From: RGIG6353 sp964650465
GTDB taxonomy: Bacteria; Bacillota; Clostridia; Oscillospirales; SIG627
Direction: 5' to 3'
Assembly (NCBI GenBank): GCA_964650465.1
Contig: CAZYTA010000006.1
Location: 1 to 64,000, forward strand
Length of the DNA stretch: 64,000 nt
In this document: positions 36,362 through 45,237 of the stretch, in pieces
How positions within the stretch are numbered: the first letter of the stretch is position 1
Layout: each line of letters opens with the position of its first letter
Notes under the pieces: generated by a model
What the model was told of the DNA's origin: nothing
The model's database searches: none
The model's input: the letters and a program-made list of their open reading frames with translations, nothing else
Position numbers and translations under genes: made by a program

Positions 36362-37594
36362 ATGAAATATTTAGTTGTTCTCGGTGACGGAATGGCGGAT
36401 TATAAAATAGAGTCTTTGGGAAACAAGACACCGCTTGAAGCTGCCAATAAACCTTGTATGGATTTTATTGCCAAAAACGGTTTTAACGGTGTAGCAAAAA
36501 CCGTTCCCGATGATATGGTTCCCGAAAGTGACACTGCAAATCTTGCCATACTTGGCTATGATCCCAAAATTTATTCCAAAGGACGTTCTCCGCTTGAAGC
36601 GGCAAGTATGGGGCTGGAAATGACTTCCTCTCAATATGCTTTCAGATGTAACGTTGTAACTCTTTCGGAAGGCGATGTTTATGAAGACAGGGTTATGCTT
36701 GATCATAGCGCCGGTGAGATAACTACAGAAGAAGCAGCTGAACTGATAAAGTCCATAGAGATGGAATTGGGAAATGAAGCCCGACACTTTTATCCCGGTG
36801 TCAGCTATAGACATTGTCTTATATACGACAATCCTCCCGGCTATGACAAAAATGAGAGAATTTATGATTTTTCCCGTCCGCATGATATTATCGGTAAGAC
36901 AATCAGAGATTATCTTCCTTGTGGAGAAGTAGGGGAGAAGTATAAAGAACTTTTTGTCGCAAGCACAAAAATATTGAACGACCATCCCATCAATGCTCAA
37001 AGAAGAAAAGAAGGAAAAAATGTAGCTAATTCAATATGGCTTTGGAGTCCGGGAAAGAAACCTCAGCTTTCTTCGTTTTCAGATAAATTCGGTCTTAAAG
37101 GCACGGTAATTTCTGCTGTTGACCTTATTAAAGGAATAGGCTTATGCGCCGGAATGCGTTCTATTGATGTAGAAGGAGCAACAGGAAACTATAAAACAAA
37201 TTATAAAGGAAAAGCCGATGCAGCAATAAGGGCGTTTAAGGACGGTGATGACTTTGTTTATGTTCATCTTGAAGGTCCTGATGAATGCGGACATACAGCG
37301 GATATAGAAAACAAAGTTAAGTCTATTGAAGATATTGATTCAAAGGTTATTGCTCCCATAATGGAATATTTAAAGTCTACAGGTGAAGATTTTAAAATTC
37401 TTGTCATGCCTGACCATCCTACCCCTTGCGCTATCAGAACTCACTCACATGAGAATGTACCTTTTGCAATTTATGACAGTTCTGAGCATCTTTCTCAGGG
37501 GATTGATTCATTCACCGAAGAGAATGCTCTTAAATCAGGTTATTATATCCCTGACGGTCATAATATTCTCGAAAAACTGTTTATAAAAAAGTAA
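36362..37594 (+). CDS. apgM: Cofactor-independent phosphoglycerate mutase, archaeal type
   Basis: The 410 residues begin with YLVVLGDGMADY and continue with VPESDTANLAILGYDP, the metal and Ser-nucleophile region, and have the late metal-binding MPDHPTPC with HSHENVPF. This is the ApgM branch of the alkaline phosphatase superfamily. In Clostridia it is either a glycolytic mutase or the form annotated as proposed homoserine kinase (TIGR02535). No threonine genes are nearby, so I cannot choose. GGAGGAG precedes the ATG. Confidence 0.85.
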   Translation: MKYLVVLGDGMADYKIESLGNKTPLEAANKPCMDFIAKNGFNGVAKTVPDDMVPESDTANLAILGYDPKIYSKGRSPLEAASMGLEMTSSQYAFRCNVVTLSEGDVYEDRVMLDHSAGEITTEEAAELIKSIEMELGNEARHFYPGVSYRHCLIYDNPPGYDKNERIYDFSRPHDIIGKTIRDYLPCGEVGEKYKELFVASTKILNDHPINAQRRKEGKNVANSIWLWSPGKKPQLSSFSDKFGLKGTVISAVDLIKGIGLCAGMRSIDVEGATGNYKTNYKGKADAAIRAFKDGDDFVYVHLEGPDECGHTADIENKVKSIEDIDSKVIAPIMEYLKSTGEDFKILVMPDHPTPCAIRTHSHENVPFAIYDSSEHLSQGIDSFTEENALKSGYYIPDGHNILEKLFIKK

Positions 37595-37620
37595 GTGTCT
37601 CTAATGACACTTACTTTTTT
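37585..37620. terminator. Bidirectional terminator between apgM and the flavin reductase gene
   Basis: A 15-bp perfect stem, 37585-37599 with 37606-37620, with A-run on the left and T-run on the right, so it can work in both directions. It contains both stop codons or lies next to them. Confidence 0.9.
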
Positions 37621-38186
37621 ATGTTTCTTTTCTTTTTTACCGAATATCCGAAAGTACCAATCTTTTTTCCAAGTTCAAGATAATCACCGTGTGAATAAGC
37701 CACCAGTTTAGCTTTTTTCATGTCAAGTTTTCCGTCATGATCAATTAAGCTTTCGTCAACATTTACAGCAACAATTTTTGCCAAAAACATATCGTGCGTT
37801 CCGAGATGAATAATTTGTTCTACTTTACATTCAATATTTATTGGTGATTCCTTTATAAGGGGCGCACTAATATGAGATGCTTTTTCCGAGGTGAGAGAAA
37901 ACTTTTTAAATTTGTTTATCTTAGCACCTGTATATACGCCGCATTGATCTGCTTTTCTTGCCAGCTCTCTTGTTACAAGATTAATTACAAATTCTTTTGA
38001 TTCACAAATAAGCTTGTATGAATGTCTGCTTGGCCTTACCGATATATATACCATGGCAGGGTTAGTGTTTATAATTCCTGTCCATGCAACGGTAATGGCA
38101 TTGGGTTTTGCAACATCTCCGCACGATACTAAAACTACAGGAACAGGAGAAAGCATTGTTCCGGGTTTCCATACTACTTTACTCAT
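37611..38186 (-). CDS. Flavin reductase family protein (FMN-binding split barrel)
   Basis: The 191 residues fit the flavoredoxin/flavin reductase-like family: PVPVVLVSCGD near the N-terminus, NAITVAWTGIINTNPAMVYI and SYKLICESKEFVINLV are the usual FMN-binding strands, and GTHDMFLAKIVAV lies in the C-terminal half. These proteins use FMN to pass electrons from NAD(P)H or other donors. The specific partner is unknown. It is the last gene of this minus-strand block. Confidence 0.85.
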   Translation of the reverse strand: MSKVVWKPGTMLSPVPVVLVSCGDVAKPNAITVAWTGIINTNPAMVYISVRPSRHSYKLICESKEFVINLVTRELARKADQCGVYTGAKINKFKKFSLTSEKASHISAPLIKESPINIECKVEQIIHLGTHDMFLAKIVAVNVDESLIDHDGKLDMKKAKLVAYSHGDYLELGKKIGTFGYSVKKKRNIKK

Positions 38187-38244
38187 TTTTTACCTCTGCG
38201 ATTTTTTTATTTATTTTACATCGCAGAAAAGAAAAAATCAAGGC

Positions 38245-38598
38245 TTATTTGGATTTTCCTTTAAAAATTACACCTACAATATAAGCGAAAAAAATTGCTG
38301 CAGCTATTCCGCATGCTGTGGATGCAATACCGCCTGTAAAAGCACCTATTATCCCTTTTTCATCAACAGCTTTTTTTACCCCGTCTGCTAATAGATATCC
38401 AAAACCCGTAAGTGGAGTTGTGGCGCCGCAAGAAGCAAAATCCACTAAAGGTTTATATATACCTATTGCTGTTAAAATTACGCCGGAAGTTACATAACCG
38501 ACCAGTATCCTTGCAGGTGTCATACGTGTTTTGTCTACAAGTATTTGTGCTATCAGACAGAAAATCCCACCAACAACAAATGAAATTAAATACTTCAT
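38245..38598 (-). CDS. spoVAE: Stage V sporulation protein AE (SpoVAEb)
   Basis: The 117-residue membrane protein with GATTPLTGFGYLLADG and AAIFFAYIVGVIFKGKSK matches SpoVAEb, a component of the channel that moves dipicolinic acid into the forespore and out on germination. Three to four hydrophobic helices. It follows spoVAD by one base. Confidence 0.93.
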   Translation of the reverse strand: MKYLISFVVGGIFCLIAQILVDKTRMTPARILVGYVTSGVILTAIGIYKPLVDFASCGATTPLTGFGYLLADGVKKAVDEKGIIGAFTGGIASTACGIAAAIFFAYIVGVIFKGKSK

Positions 38599-38599
38599 T

Positions 38600-39607
38600 T
38601 TATCTCCTTGTTATCTCAATTAAATGTGCTATTCCGGGAATTGAAAGCTTTTGCAATACAGAACCGGAGCTCAACAAAGCGCCTGTACCTACCAACAATA
38701 CTTTTTTTAATTGTTTTTCTTGCATTTTCTTTATAATATATCCTGCAAGCACAACAGCCGAACAACCGCATCCCGAGCCTCCTGAAAAAACACTTTGCTC
38801 TTTGGAATCAAAAATTAATTCACCGCAATCCTTGTAATTTTCGCCGAGCTTCAACGAGTACAAAGGAGCGTATTCTCTCAATAGATTGGCTCCTTCTATA
38901 CCTAAATCTCCTGTTGCTATTAAGTCAAAGTCTTTTTCTTTGTTACTGCTTTGTACAAAATATCTTTGAAGAGTATCCAACGCAGCCCCTGCCATAGCAG
39001 CCCCCATATTATTTGCATCTTTTATTCCTTTATCGTTTATCATCCCAAAGAGGGAAGAGGAGACCAATATGTCACTTTTAATTTCAGATGAGATTAAAAA
39101 GCTTGCCGCTCCTGTCACTGTAGTTTGGCTTGTAGGTGTTCTTTGCAGACCATATTCGAGAGGAAAACGAAATTGTCTTTCTGAAGTTGAAAAGTGTGAA
39201 GAAGCAGAGCAAATAATATTTTTAAATTTACCTCCGTCTATAAGTGATGAAGCCAGCGCTATCCCTTGCGCCATGCTTGAACACGCTCCGTATATCCCGA
39301 TGTATTGCGTGTTTGTATCTGACAATGCAAAAGAGTGTGCGACACATTGATTTTGCAAATCGCCGCCAATAATAAGATCAATGTTTGCTGATGAATTATT
39401 ATTTTTATTGATGCAACACTCAAATGCCATCTTTACCATTTCGCTTTCCGCTTGTTCATATGTTTTCATTCCAAAGCGGTCATCAGACATTGTTATGTCA
39501 AAATATTCACCGAGGGGACCTTGGATTTCTCTGGACCCAACTACCGAAGAGGAAGAAGCGATATATATGGGGGCTGAATATTCAATTAACGTTTTAAATT
39601 TGCTCAT
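38600..39607 (-). CDS. spoVAD: Stage V sporulation protein AD
   Basis: The 335-residue protein has a thiolase-like fold with GGSGCGCSAVVL near the C-terminus and YGACSSMAQG in the middle. In B. subtilis SpoVAD binds dipicolinic acid. Separated from spoVAC by 200 bases containing a hairpin, so it may have its own promoter; I looked for a sigma-G type site and found none convincing. ATG preceded by CGGAG. Confidence 0.93.
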   Translation of the reverse strand: MSKFKTLIEYSAPIYIASSSSVVGSREIQGPLGEYFDITMSDDRFGMKTYEQAESEMVKMAFECCINKNNNSSANIDLIIGGDLQNQCVAHSFALSDTNTQYIGIYGACSSMAQGIALASSLIDGGKFKNIICSASSHFSTSERQFRFPLEYGLQRTPTSQTTVTGAASFLISSEIKSDILVSSSLFGMINDKGIKDANNMGAAMAGAALDTLQRYFVQSSNKEKDFDLIATGDLGIEGANLLREYAPLYSLKLGENYKDCGELIFDSKEQSVFSGGSGCGCSAVVLAGYIIKKMQEKQLKKVLLVGTGALLSSGSVLQKLSIPGIAHLIEITRR

Positions 39608-39775
39608 AAAAACTCCGAAAAATTATTTACTACTATTTTTTCCGTTAATTCGTTAAATATGTATACAAACCTTACCGTTAGCTGATGTTTTATTGCAGAC
39701 GTCGATACTTTTAGTGATAATTATGTGAAAAATTAACAATGTGATATACAAATTGAGATTACTTTATAAAGAAGA

Positions 39776-39812
39776 TATAGATTAAGCGGCTAAATTTGCC
39801 GCTTAATCTATA
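39776..39812 (-). terminator. Hairpin at the end of spoVAC
   Basis: A 15-bp perfect stem, 39776-39790 with 39798-39812, around a seven-base loop; the spoVAC stop codon lies in the stem. The rest of 39608-39775 is AT-rich and shows no gene. Confidence 0.65.
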
Positions 39813-40242
39813 AAGTCATAAAATAATATATTATTCCATAAAGTATGCTTGATACAGTTCCATATACAATAACAGGTCCTGCGATAATAAACATTTTTGA
39901 GCCCAAGCCCAGTACATAGCCTTCTGCGGTATAGTCAATTGCAGGGGAGACCATTGCGTTTGCGAATCCTGTAATTGGTACAAAAGTTCCTGCACCTCCG
40001 ATTTTAGCAATTCTGTCAAAAACACCAATACCTGTCAGTAAGCAAGTGATAAAAATTAAAGTTAATGTGACGAACAAACGTGCATTGTCTTCCTGAAACC
40101 CAATTGCAATATATGTTGTAAGCAAGAATTCTGCAAAAGCACAAATACCTCCGCCAAAAAGAAAAGCGAAAATCGCATCTTTTAACAATGGAGATTTTTG
40201 TGCATGATGTGTTGCATAGTATTTATAGCTTGACTTGTTCAT
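39808..40242 (-). CDS. spoVAC: Stage V sporulation protein AC
   Basis: The 144 residues form a membrane protein with KDAIFAFLFGGGICAFAEF, TCLLTGIGVFDRIAKIGGAGT and PITGFANAMVSPAIDYTAEG, typical of SpoVAC, the mechanosensitive part of the dipicolinic acid channel. With spoVAD and spoVAE it forms the minimal three-gene set usual in Clostridia; the spoVAA, spoVAB and spoVAF genes of Bacillus are not here. Confidence 0.93.
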   Translation of the reverse strand: MNKSSYKYYATHHAQKSPLLKDAIFAFLFGGGICAFAEFLLTTYIAIGFQEDNARLFVTLTLIFITCLLTGIGVFDRIAKIGGAGTFVPITGFANAMVSPAIDYTAEGYVLGLGSKMFIIAGPVIVYGTVSSILYGIIYYFMTL

Positions 40243-40318
40243 AATACCTCAAACCTCGCATAAGTTTTTTTATATTGTACCAAGGAAGAGGAGAAGTTAT
40301 ACACTTTTAAAATTATAT

Positions 40319-40352
40319 TCAATTATACAAAATGCAAATTTTGTATAATTGA
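40319..40352 (-). terminator. Hairpin between the GME-fold-like gene and spoVAC
   Basis: A 15-bp perfect stem (40319-40333 with 40338-40352) closing a four-base loop. Placed 28 bases after the end of the upstream gene on the minus strand. Confidence 0.65.
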
Positions 40353-40379
40353 GGGAACATAAAACTATAAGAATAACGG

Positions 40380-41141
40380 TTATTCTTCAATAATAGGAAT
40401 CAAGCTGCCATAATCGTATAAATTACCATTTGATAAAGACGTGCAGAATACGCCGTGGTTTTTACAAAAAGCTTTAATATCTTCGGATTGTTTGTGTGTA
40501 TTTATATTACCGCAAAACGCTAAAGTATCTTTTGAAATCTTACCTGAACATCCGCCAATGAAACCGTAATTATATCCATCCAGCAAAACATTTTGGTGTT
40601 CGGTAAGCAGTACATCAATTTTATTTTTTACAGCTTTAAATATTGATGGGTCGTCGGTAATAACAGCATCATCAGATACAACCGAAACGGAGCACTTTGT
40701 ATATCCCTGATTGACTTCAATGATCTCTTTTGTGTTTATTCCTAATATGTCCTTTGAAATGGTTTTTGTGTTACATATTAAATAGTCACCTACATTAACA
40801 GCATTCAATGCAACATCGTGCGGATACTCCCTACCTAATTTTTCTGTCACTTGCCTATTGTTAAAAAAATCACAATCTTTTTTGTTGATAAGTGATATAA
40901 TCTCCCTGCTGAATACCTCGTGAAAAAAATCAGATGTAAAAAAAACACCGTTTTCTAAGTGAAATAAATGGATATCTGTATGTCCGGAAATAGGCTTAGG
41001 CAGAGTATTATCACATGGTACAGTAATTGCTTTGATGCCAAGTTGCTTTAATTCATTGTCTATTATTTCCTCTGCCCTACTGTCAATTGCAATATATTTT
41101 ACTTTTTTTAAAGGTAAATTTGATTTTTTAATAAAATTCAT
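40380..41141 (-). CDS. Putative GME-fold protein (DUF6873-like)
   Basis: About 253 residues without signal peptide. Five beta-alpha-like repeats, each including an Asn/Cys/His-rich turn (HTDIHLFH, YPHDVALNAVNVGDYLICN, LLDGYNYGFIGGCSGK, HGVFCTSLSNGNLYDYGS), suggest the pentein fold of guanidine-modifying enzymes. I recall a DUF6873 family described that way, and the late Cys in FCTSLS could be the nucleophile, but this is from memory. The frame can extend to a TTG at 41162; AGGTTGG before the ATG at 41141 favours the shorter form. Substrate unknown. Confidence 0.5.
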   Translation of the reverse strand: MNFIKKSNLPLKKVKYIAIDSRAEEIIDNELKQLGIKAITVPCDNTLPKPISGHTDIHLFHLENGVFFTSDFFHEVFSREIISLINKKDCDFFNNRQVTEKLGREYPHDVALNAVNVGDYLICNTKTISKDILGINTKEIIEVNQGYTKCSVSVVSDDAVITDDPSIFKAVKNKIDVLLTEHQNVLLDGYNYGFIGGCSGKISKDTLAFCGNINTHKQSEDIKAFCKNHGVFCTSLSNGNLYDYGSLIPIIEE

Positions 41142-41267
41142 TGTCCAACCTGTTTTAATCAAAATTTAATATTTTGGCTTGTTTTATTAAATCAATAATA
41201 AATAAATGAGTTCTGTAACTAAAAACAAATTTCTTTCAAATACTGTTATTTGTAACAGGAGTGAAAT

Positions 41268-41459
41268 ATGTATACAGAAATATTATGTACAAAGAAGTGC
41301 TTTTATCAAACTAACGGAAAATGTATGCGAAATACCTTTGTCAAAGATGCTTGGGAACTATCAACAGACAAGGATTGTATTTTTTATAAAATAAAAACTG
41401 ATACCTCATATAATACTAACGATAAATTTTGGGCAGGAATATCGTATAATTGCTACTGA
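41268..41459 (+). CDS. Small Cys-rich protein
   Basis: The 63 residues contain five Cys in the pattern CTKKCFYQTNGKC, then DKDC and a Cys next to the C-terminus. CAGGAGTG lies eight bases before the ATG. Short proteins with this CxxxxCxYQxxGxC beginning occur in Clostridia, sometimes mis-named as a dehydratase. The Cys spacing suggests metal or cluster binding, an inference. A competing frame from 41206 has no ribosome-binding site. Confidence 0.6.
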   Translation: MYTEILCTKKCFYQTNGKCMRNTFVKDAWELSTDKDCIFYKIKTDTSYNTNDKFWAGISYNCY

Positions 41460-41546
41460 GAATATTATATAACAAATACAACCATTGTCAAGTGGTATCA
41501 ATATGTAAATATTTTCTTAATCGCATAAAAAAATAAAATAAAGCTA

Positions 41547-41575
41547 TTTACAAGACGGGATAAATATAGTATAAT
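41547..41575 (+). promoter_or_regulatory. Sigma-A promoter of prfB
   Basis: TTTACA (41547-41552), 17-base spacer, TATAAT (41570-41575), about 30 bases before the TTG start. Confidence 0.8.
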
Positions 41576-41606
41576 ATTTACAGAATAATCTCGGAGGAAT
41601 AGACAT

Positions 41607-42710
41607 TTGGTACTTTTATTAGAGCAATCACAACAGACTCTCGCCGATCTTGGCAAGAAAATTGATGCTTTGAGCGAATCACTTGATATTGACGGACTTA
41701 CCAAATCAGTAGCCGAACTCGAAGCCAAGTCACAAGAGCCTGAGTTTTGGAATGACCCCAAAAATTCCCAAACAGTCCTTGTGCAACTTAAAGACGATAA
41801 AGAGAAATTAGAATCTTATACAGACCTAAAAAAACGCCATGAGAGTGCAACAGAGCTTTTAGAAATGGCAATAATGGATGATGACGACAGCTTGGTTGAC
41901 GAAATTCTTGCAGAAGTTGAATCTATAGAAGCAGAGTATGAAGCTCAAAAAATTCAAATTTTACTATCCGGCGAATACGATAAAAACAATGCTATTATTT
42001 CTATACACCCCGGTGCCGGCGGTACCGAAGCGCAAGATTGGGCTCAAATGCTTTTCAGAATGTATTGCAGATATGCAGAAATGCATGGTTTTAAGGCAAA
42101 AACGCTGGATTACCTCGAGGGTGATGAAGCAGGAATTAAAAGCGTTACTTTCTCGATTGAAGGTAGATTTGCTTATGGGTATTTAAAAGGAGAAAACGGT
42201 GTACACAGACTCGTTCGTGTCTCCCCTTTTGATTCTTCGGGACGGCGTCACACTTCTTTTGCTTCGGTTGAGGTGATGCCCGAGCTTTCTGATGATATTA
42301 ATATCGAAATACGTGAAGAGGACCTTGAAATAGAAGCTCACAGAGCTTCAGGAGCAGGCGGACAGCATGTAAATAAAACTGATTCTGCTATCAGAATAAG
42401 GCACATTCCCACCGGTATAATTGTTGGATGTCAAAATGAAAGAAGTCAGCTTCAGAATAAAGAAGTTGCTTTAAAAATGCTTAAAGCAAAGCTTTTGCAA
42501 ATTAAGGAAAAAGAACAGCTTGATAAAATTGACAGTATAAAAGGTGTTAAGCTTAACATTGAATGGGGTGCACAAATTAGGTCGTATGTGTTTATGCCAT
42601 ATACCCTCGTGAAGGATCACAGAACCGAGTTTGAAACCGGTGATATTCAAAAGGTAATGGATGGAAGTCTGGATGGCTTTATAAATGCATATCTTGTTAG
42701 CCAGGTATAA
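41607..42710 (+). CDS. prfB: Peptide chain release factor 2
   Basis: Releases finished peptides at UGA and UAA. The 367 residues have the coiled N-terminal domain, then the GGQ motif in SGAGGQHVNKTDSAIR and the C-terminal TLVKDHRT region. Starts at TTG (41607), nine bases after GGAGG. Most prfB genes need a +1 frameshift at CTT TGA near codon 26; here the region reads CTT GAT ATT (41682-41690) in frame, so no frameshift is needed and the usual autoregulation is absent. Confidence 0.95.
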   Translation: MVLLLEQSQQTLADLGKKIDALSESLDIDGLTKSVAELEAKSQEPEFWNDPKNSQTVLVQLKDDKEKLESYTDLKKRHESATELLEMAIMDDDDSLVDEILAEVESIEAEYEAQKIQILLSGEYDKNNAIISIHPGAGGTEAQDWAQMLFRMYCRYAEMHGFKAKTLDYLEGDEAGIKSVTFSIEGRFAYGYLKGENGVHRLVRVSPFDSSGRRHTSFASVEVMPELSDDINIEIREEDLEIEAHRASGAGGQHVNKTDSAIRIRHIPTGIIVGCQNERSQLQNKEVALKMLKAKLLQIKEKEQLDKIDSIKGVKLNIEWGAQIRSYVFMPYTLVKDHRTEFETGDIQKVMDGSLDGFINAYLVSQV

Positions 42711-42781
42711 ATCTGTTGACCGTTCAGCGAAATTGCGGTTTAAACAGTAAATATATTTTTTCGCAGAAAAGGAGTTACATT

Positions 42782-43120
42782 ATGATCAAAAAAACAAAGC
42801 TCATTGCAGGAATTGCCCTTCTCGTTCAGTCACTGACATTTCTTATTCTTTTCTTTGTATTTTATTCAAGAAAGAAAAAATCAGCTAATGCATACCTCGG
42901 TGTAAGCCTTGCGGCGGCACTTTCAGGCGCTGCTCTTATTGTATGGCACAGAGAAGATGAAAAGGCAGAGGAAAGACTTCTCTGGGGTAGCGATTGGGAG
43001 GATTGTGAAGACCTTTTTGATGATACTTTGGACGGAGATATTGATTGCGTTATTGAAGAAAACGACGATACACTCAATACCGAAGAGGAATCCCCTGAAA
43101 CTATTGTTGAGGAAATTTAA
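42782..43120 (+). CDS. Small membrane protein with an acidic tail
   Basis: The 112 residues contain two hydrophobic helices (about 6-27 and 37-56) joined by a basic turn (SRKKKSANAY) and a C-terminal tail of about 50 residues that is mostly Asp and Glu. AAGGAG precedes the ATG at 42782; the frame is open further upstream but without such a site. No family recognised. Confidence 0.6.
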   Translation: MIKKTKLIAGIALLVQSLTFLILFFVFYSRKKKSANAYLGVSLAAALSGAALIVWHREDEKAEERLLWGSDWEDCEDLFDDTLDGDIDCVIEENDDTLNTEEESPETIVEEI

Positions 43121-43135
43121 TTAGATTGAATTATT

Positions 43136-43187
43136 AAATCAATCCCCCTATGACTCGTAAAATGATGTCATAGGGGGATTGATTTTT
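43136..43187. terminator. Strong terminator between convergent genes
   Basis: A 19-bp perfect stem, 43136-43154 with 43167-43185, containing CCCCCTATGAC, followed by TTTTTT on the plus strand. Confidence 0.9.
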
Positions 43188-43225
43188 TATCTCTCTGAAA
43201 ACTGAATTAAATCAATCTTGCAATT

Positions 43226-44431
43226 TTATTCATAATCCATCTTTTTTCTTTTGTGATTACGGTATATTGTTAAACCTATTATGAATATCAAAATTGCTAT
43301 AAAACAAATATAATATAAAGTATAATCATAACCATCGACCTTGAGATTATCCCAATAATCCGTCATTGTTTGAGTAATTTCTTTTGGAAGGTCTGTGAAA
43401 ATATCTGTTTTTATATCCTCTGTTGGATAAATATACTCATTTTTGTATAAGGAATAGTCGGGATTGTTGACAACCTCGGTATGAGGTGAAGCGTAGTAAA
43501 TATACTCTGCATTTTGAAGTGCTATCTCGGGGTCGAGCATAAAATTTATATACTTTTCCGCCGCATCTTTATTGTTTGCAGACGTAGGTATGCACATAGC
43601 ATCAACAAAATAGTTTACTCCTTCTTCCGGATATACAAATTCGAGATCGTCATTGTTGTCCTTCATAGATAGGAAGTCACCTACGTAATAAGGCGCAAGT
43701 ATTGCTTCGTTATTTTCCATTTTGTTGAAAATTTCATCCATAACATAAGACTGAACAAAAGGTTTTTCCTCAAGCAATTTGTCATAAGCTTTTTGCCAAT
43801 CCTCAGGAGCGGTAGTGTTGATGTCAATTCCAAGCAGAAATTGAGCAATCGCAAAAGCATCCCTTGGGTTATTAAACATTAATATGCTTCCCGAATAACG
43901 TCCATCCCACATAGCAGACCAGCTGGTAGGTGCGTCATATCCCATTCGCTCTATCATTGCGCTGTTGTAAATAAGGCCGACCATACCTACCGTGTACGGT
44001 ACAGAATATTCGTTGTTTGGGTCATAAGGAAGATTTTTATATTCCTCTGCAATGTATTTGTAATTCGGAATGTTGGAATAGTCAAGCTTTTGTAGCATTC
44101 CTTCGTTAATGAGGCGCTGGACCATATAGTCAGACGGAATAACAATGTCGTAATTTGCGCCGCCGCTCTTAAGCTTAGCGTACATATCTTCATTGCTCGC
44201 ATAGTTGGTGTAATTTACTTTAATTCCGGTAATTCTTGTAAATTCCGCATTTAAATCAAGTGAACCTTCTGAACCGTCCGATATATATTCACCCCAGTTA
44301 TATACATTAATATACTCTCCTGTCAGCGGATGAACATAGTCGCTGCCGTATTCGAGATAATCTTTTGCAGAAACCGATACAGATTGCACCAAACAAAGGA
44401 TAAGGAGAAACACAGAAGTTAGCTTTTTCAT
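43226..44431 (-). CDS. potD: Spermidine/putrescine-binding protein with C-terminal membrane anchor
   Basis: Captures polyamines for the PotABC importer. The 401 residues begin with a signal peptide ending near SVSAKD; the body (VYNWGEYISDG, VNYTNYASNEDMYAKL, YDIVIPSDYMV, MDEIFNKMENNEAILAPY) is typical PotD. Two features are unusual for a Gram-positive binding protein: no lipobox Cys at the signal cleavage site, and a hydrophobic helix near residues 370-390 followed by RNHKRKK. The protein is therefore likely held by a C-terminal transmembrane anchor. The start overlaps the potC stop by four bases. Confidence 0.93.
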   Translation of the reverse strand: MKKLTSVFLLILCLVQSVSVSAKDYLEYGSDYVHPLTGEYINVYNWGEYISDGSEGSLDLNAEFTRITGIKVNYTNYASNEDMYAKLKSGGANYDIVIPSDYMVQRLINEGMLQKLDYSNIPNYKYIAEEYKNLPYDPNNEYSVPYTVGMVGLIYNSAMIERMGYDAPTSWSAMWDGRYSGSILMFNNPRDAFAIAQFLLGIDINTTAPEDWQKAYDKLLEEKPFVQSYVMDEIFNKMENNEAILAPYYVGDFLSMKDNNDDLEFVYPEEGVNYFVDAMCIPTSANNKDAAEKYINFMLDPEIALQNAEYIYYASPHTEVVNNPDYSLYKNEYIYPTEDIKTDIFTDLPKEITQTMTDYWDNLKVDGYDYTLYYICFIAILIFIIGLTIYRNHKRKKMDYE

Positions 44432-45237
44432 TTTCTCTCTCCCCTTTCGTGCGATTTTTTGTCATCCTTTATTGTGTTGATAAGGATGAGCAATACAAGA
44501 ATTGCTACAAACATCAAAGTAGAAAGAGCATACATATCCGGGGTAACACGTCTCTTCGTCATTGAATAAATTCTCAGCGGCAAGGTTTGAAATTCAGGAC
44601 CGCTTGCAAAATAACTTATAACAAAATCATCAAGAGACAATGTAAACGCCATTATCATTCCCGTAATAATACCCGGAATGATAGAAGGTATTACTACTTT
44701 AAAAAAAGCTTGAATAGGTGTACATCCCAAATCCTGAGCAGCTTCCGAAAGATGAGGGTCCAACTGCTTTAATTTCGGAAGGACAGAGAGAATTACATAG
44801 GGCAAATTGAATGTTACGTGTGCTATAAGAAGTGTTGTAAACCCAAGCACTCCCGATATCCCGAAAATGCTTCCTGCAAAAACAAAAAGAAGCATCAAAG
44901 AAACGCCGGTAACAATATCAGCATTCATCATAGGGATATTTGTGAGGGTCATTATTATAGAACGGATTGGTCCGTTTTTCATGTAGCTGATACCTACTGC
45001 GGCAGCGGTTCCAAGTATAGTTGAAATTATTGCAGACAACAAAGCAAGCAATAAGGTGTTATACAACGCCTTAAGCGTTTCGGCATCACGGAAAAGCTCA
45101 GAATACCATTTCAGAGAAAAGCCTTCAAATACGGATGTACTGTTTGAAGAATTGAAAGAATATACTACAAGCACTAAAATGGGAGCGTACATAAATATGA
45201 GAATAAGCGCTGTGTAAATGCGTGAAAGAGTTTTCAT
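44428..45237 (-). CDS. potC: Spermidine/putrescine ABC transporter permease PotC
   Basis: The 269 residues have about six membrane helices and the permease loop EAAQDLGCTPIQAFFKVVIP that contacts the ATPase. It overlaps potB and potD by four bases each, so all pot genes are probably co-translated. Confidence 0.93.
   Translation of the reverse strand: MKTLSRIYTALILIFMYAPILVLVVYSFNSSNSTSVFEGFSLKWYSELFRDAETLKALYNTLLLALLSAIISTILGTAAAVGISYMKNGPIRSIIMTLTNIPMMNADIVTGVSLMLLFVFAGSIFGISGVLGFTTLLIAHVTFNLPYVILSVLPKLKQLDPHLSEAAQDLGCTPIQAFFKVVIPSIIPGIITGMIMAFTLSLDDFVISYFASGPEFQTLPLRIYSMTKRRVTPDMYALSTLMFVAILVLLILINTIKDDKKSHERGERK

Noticed and set aside
36371..37000. 209-codon frame opposite apgM
   Set aside because: Antisense to a well-conserved enzyme, with no start signals.
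39608..40318. Sigma-G promoters for spoVAC and spoVAD
   Set aside because: Partial matches (TGTATA with CATAATTA, and GTATA with CAATATA) have spacers of 19-20 bases rather than 17-18, so I do not call them.
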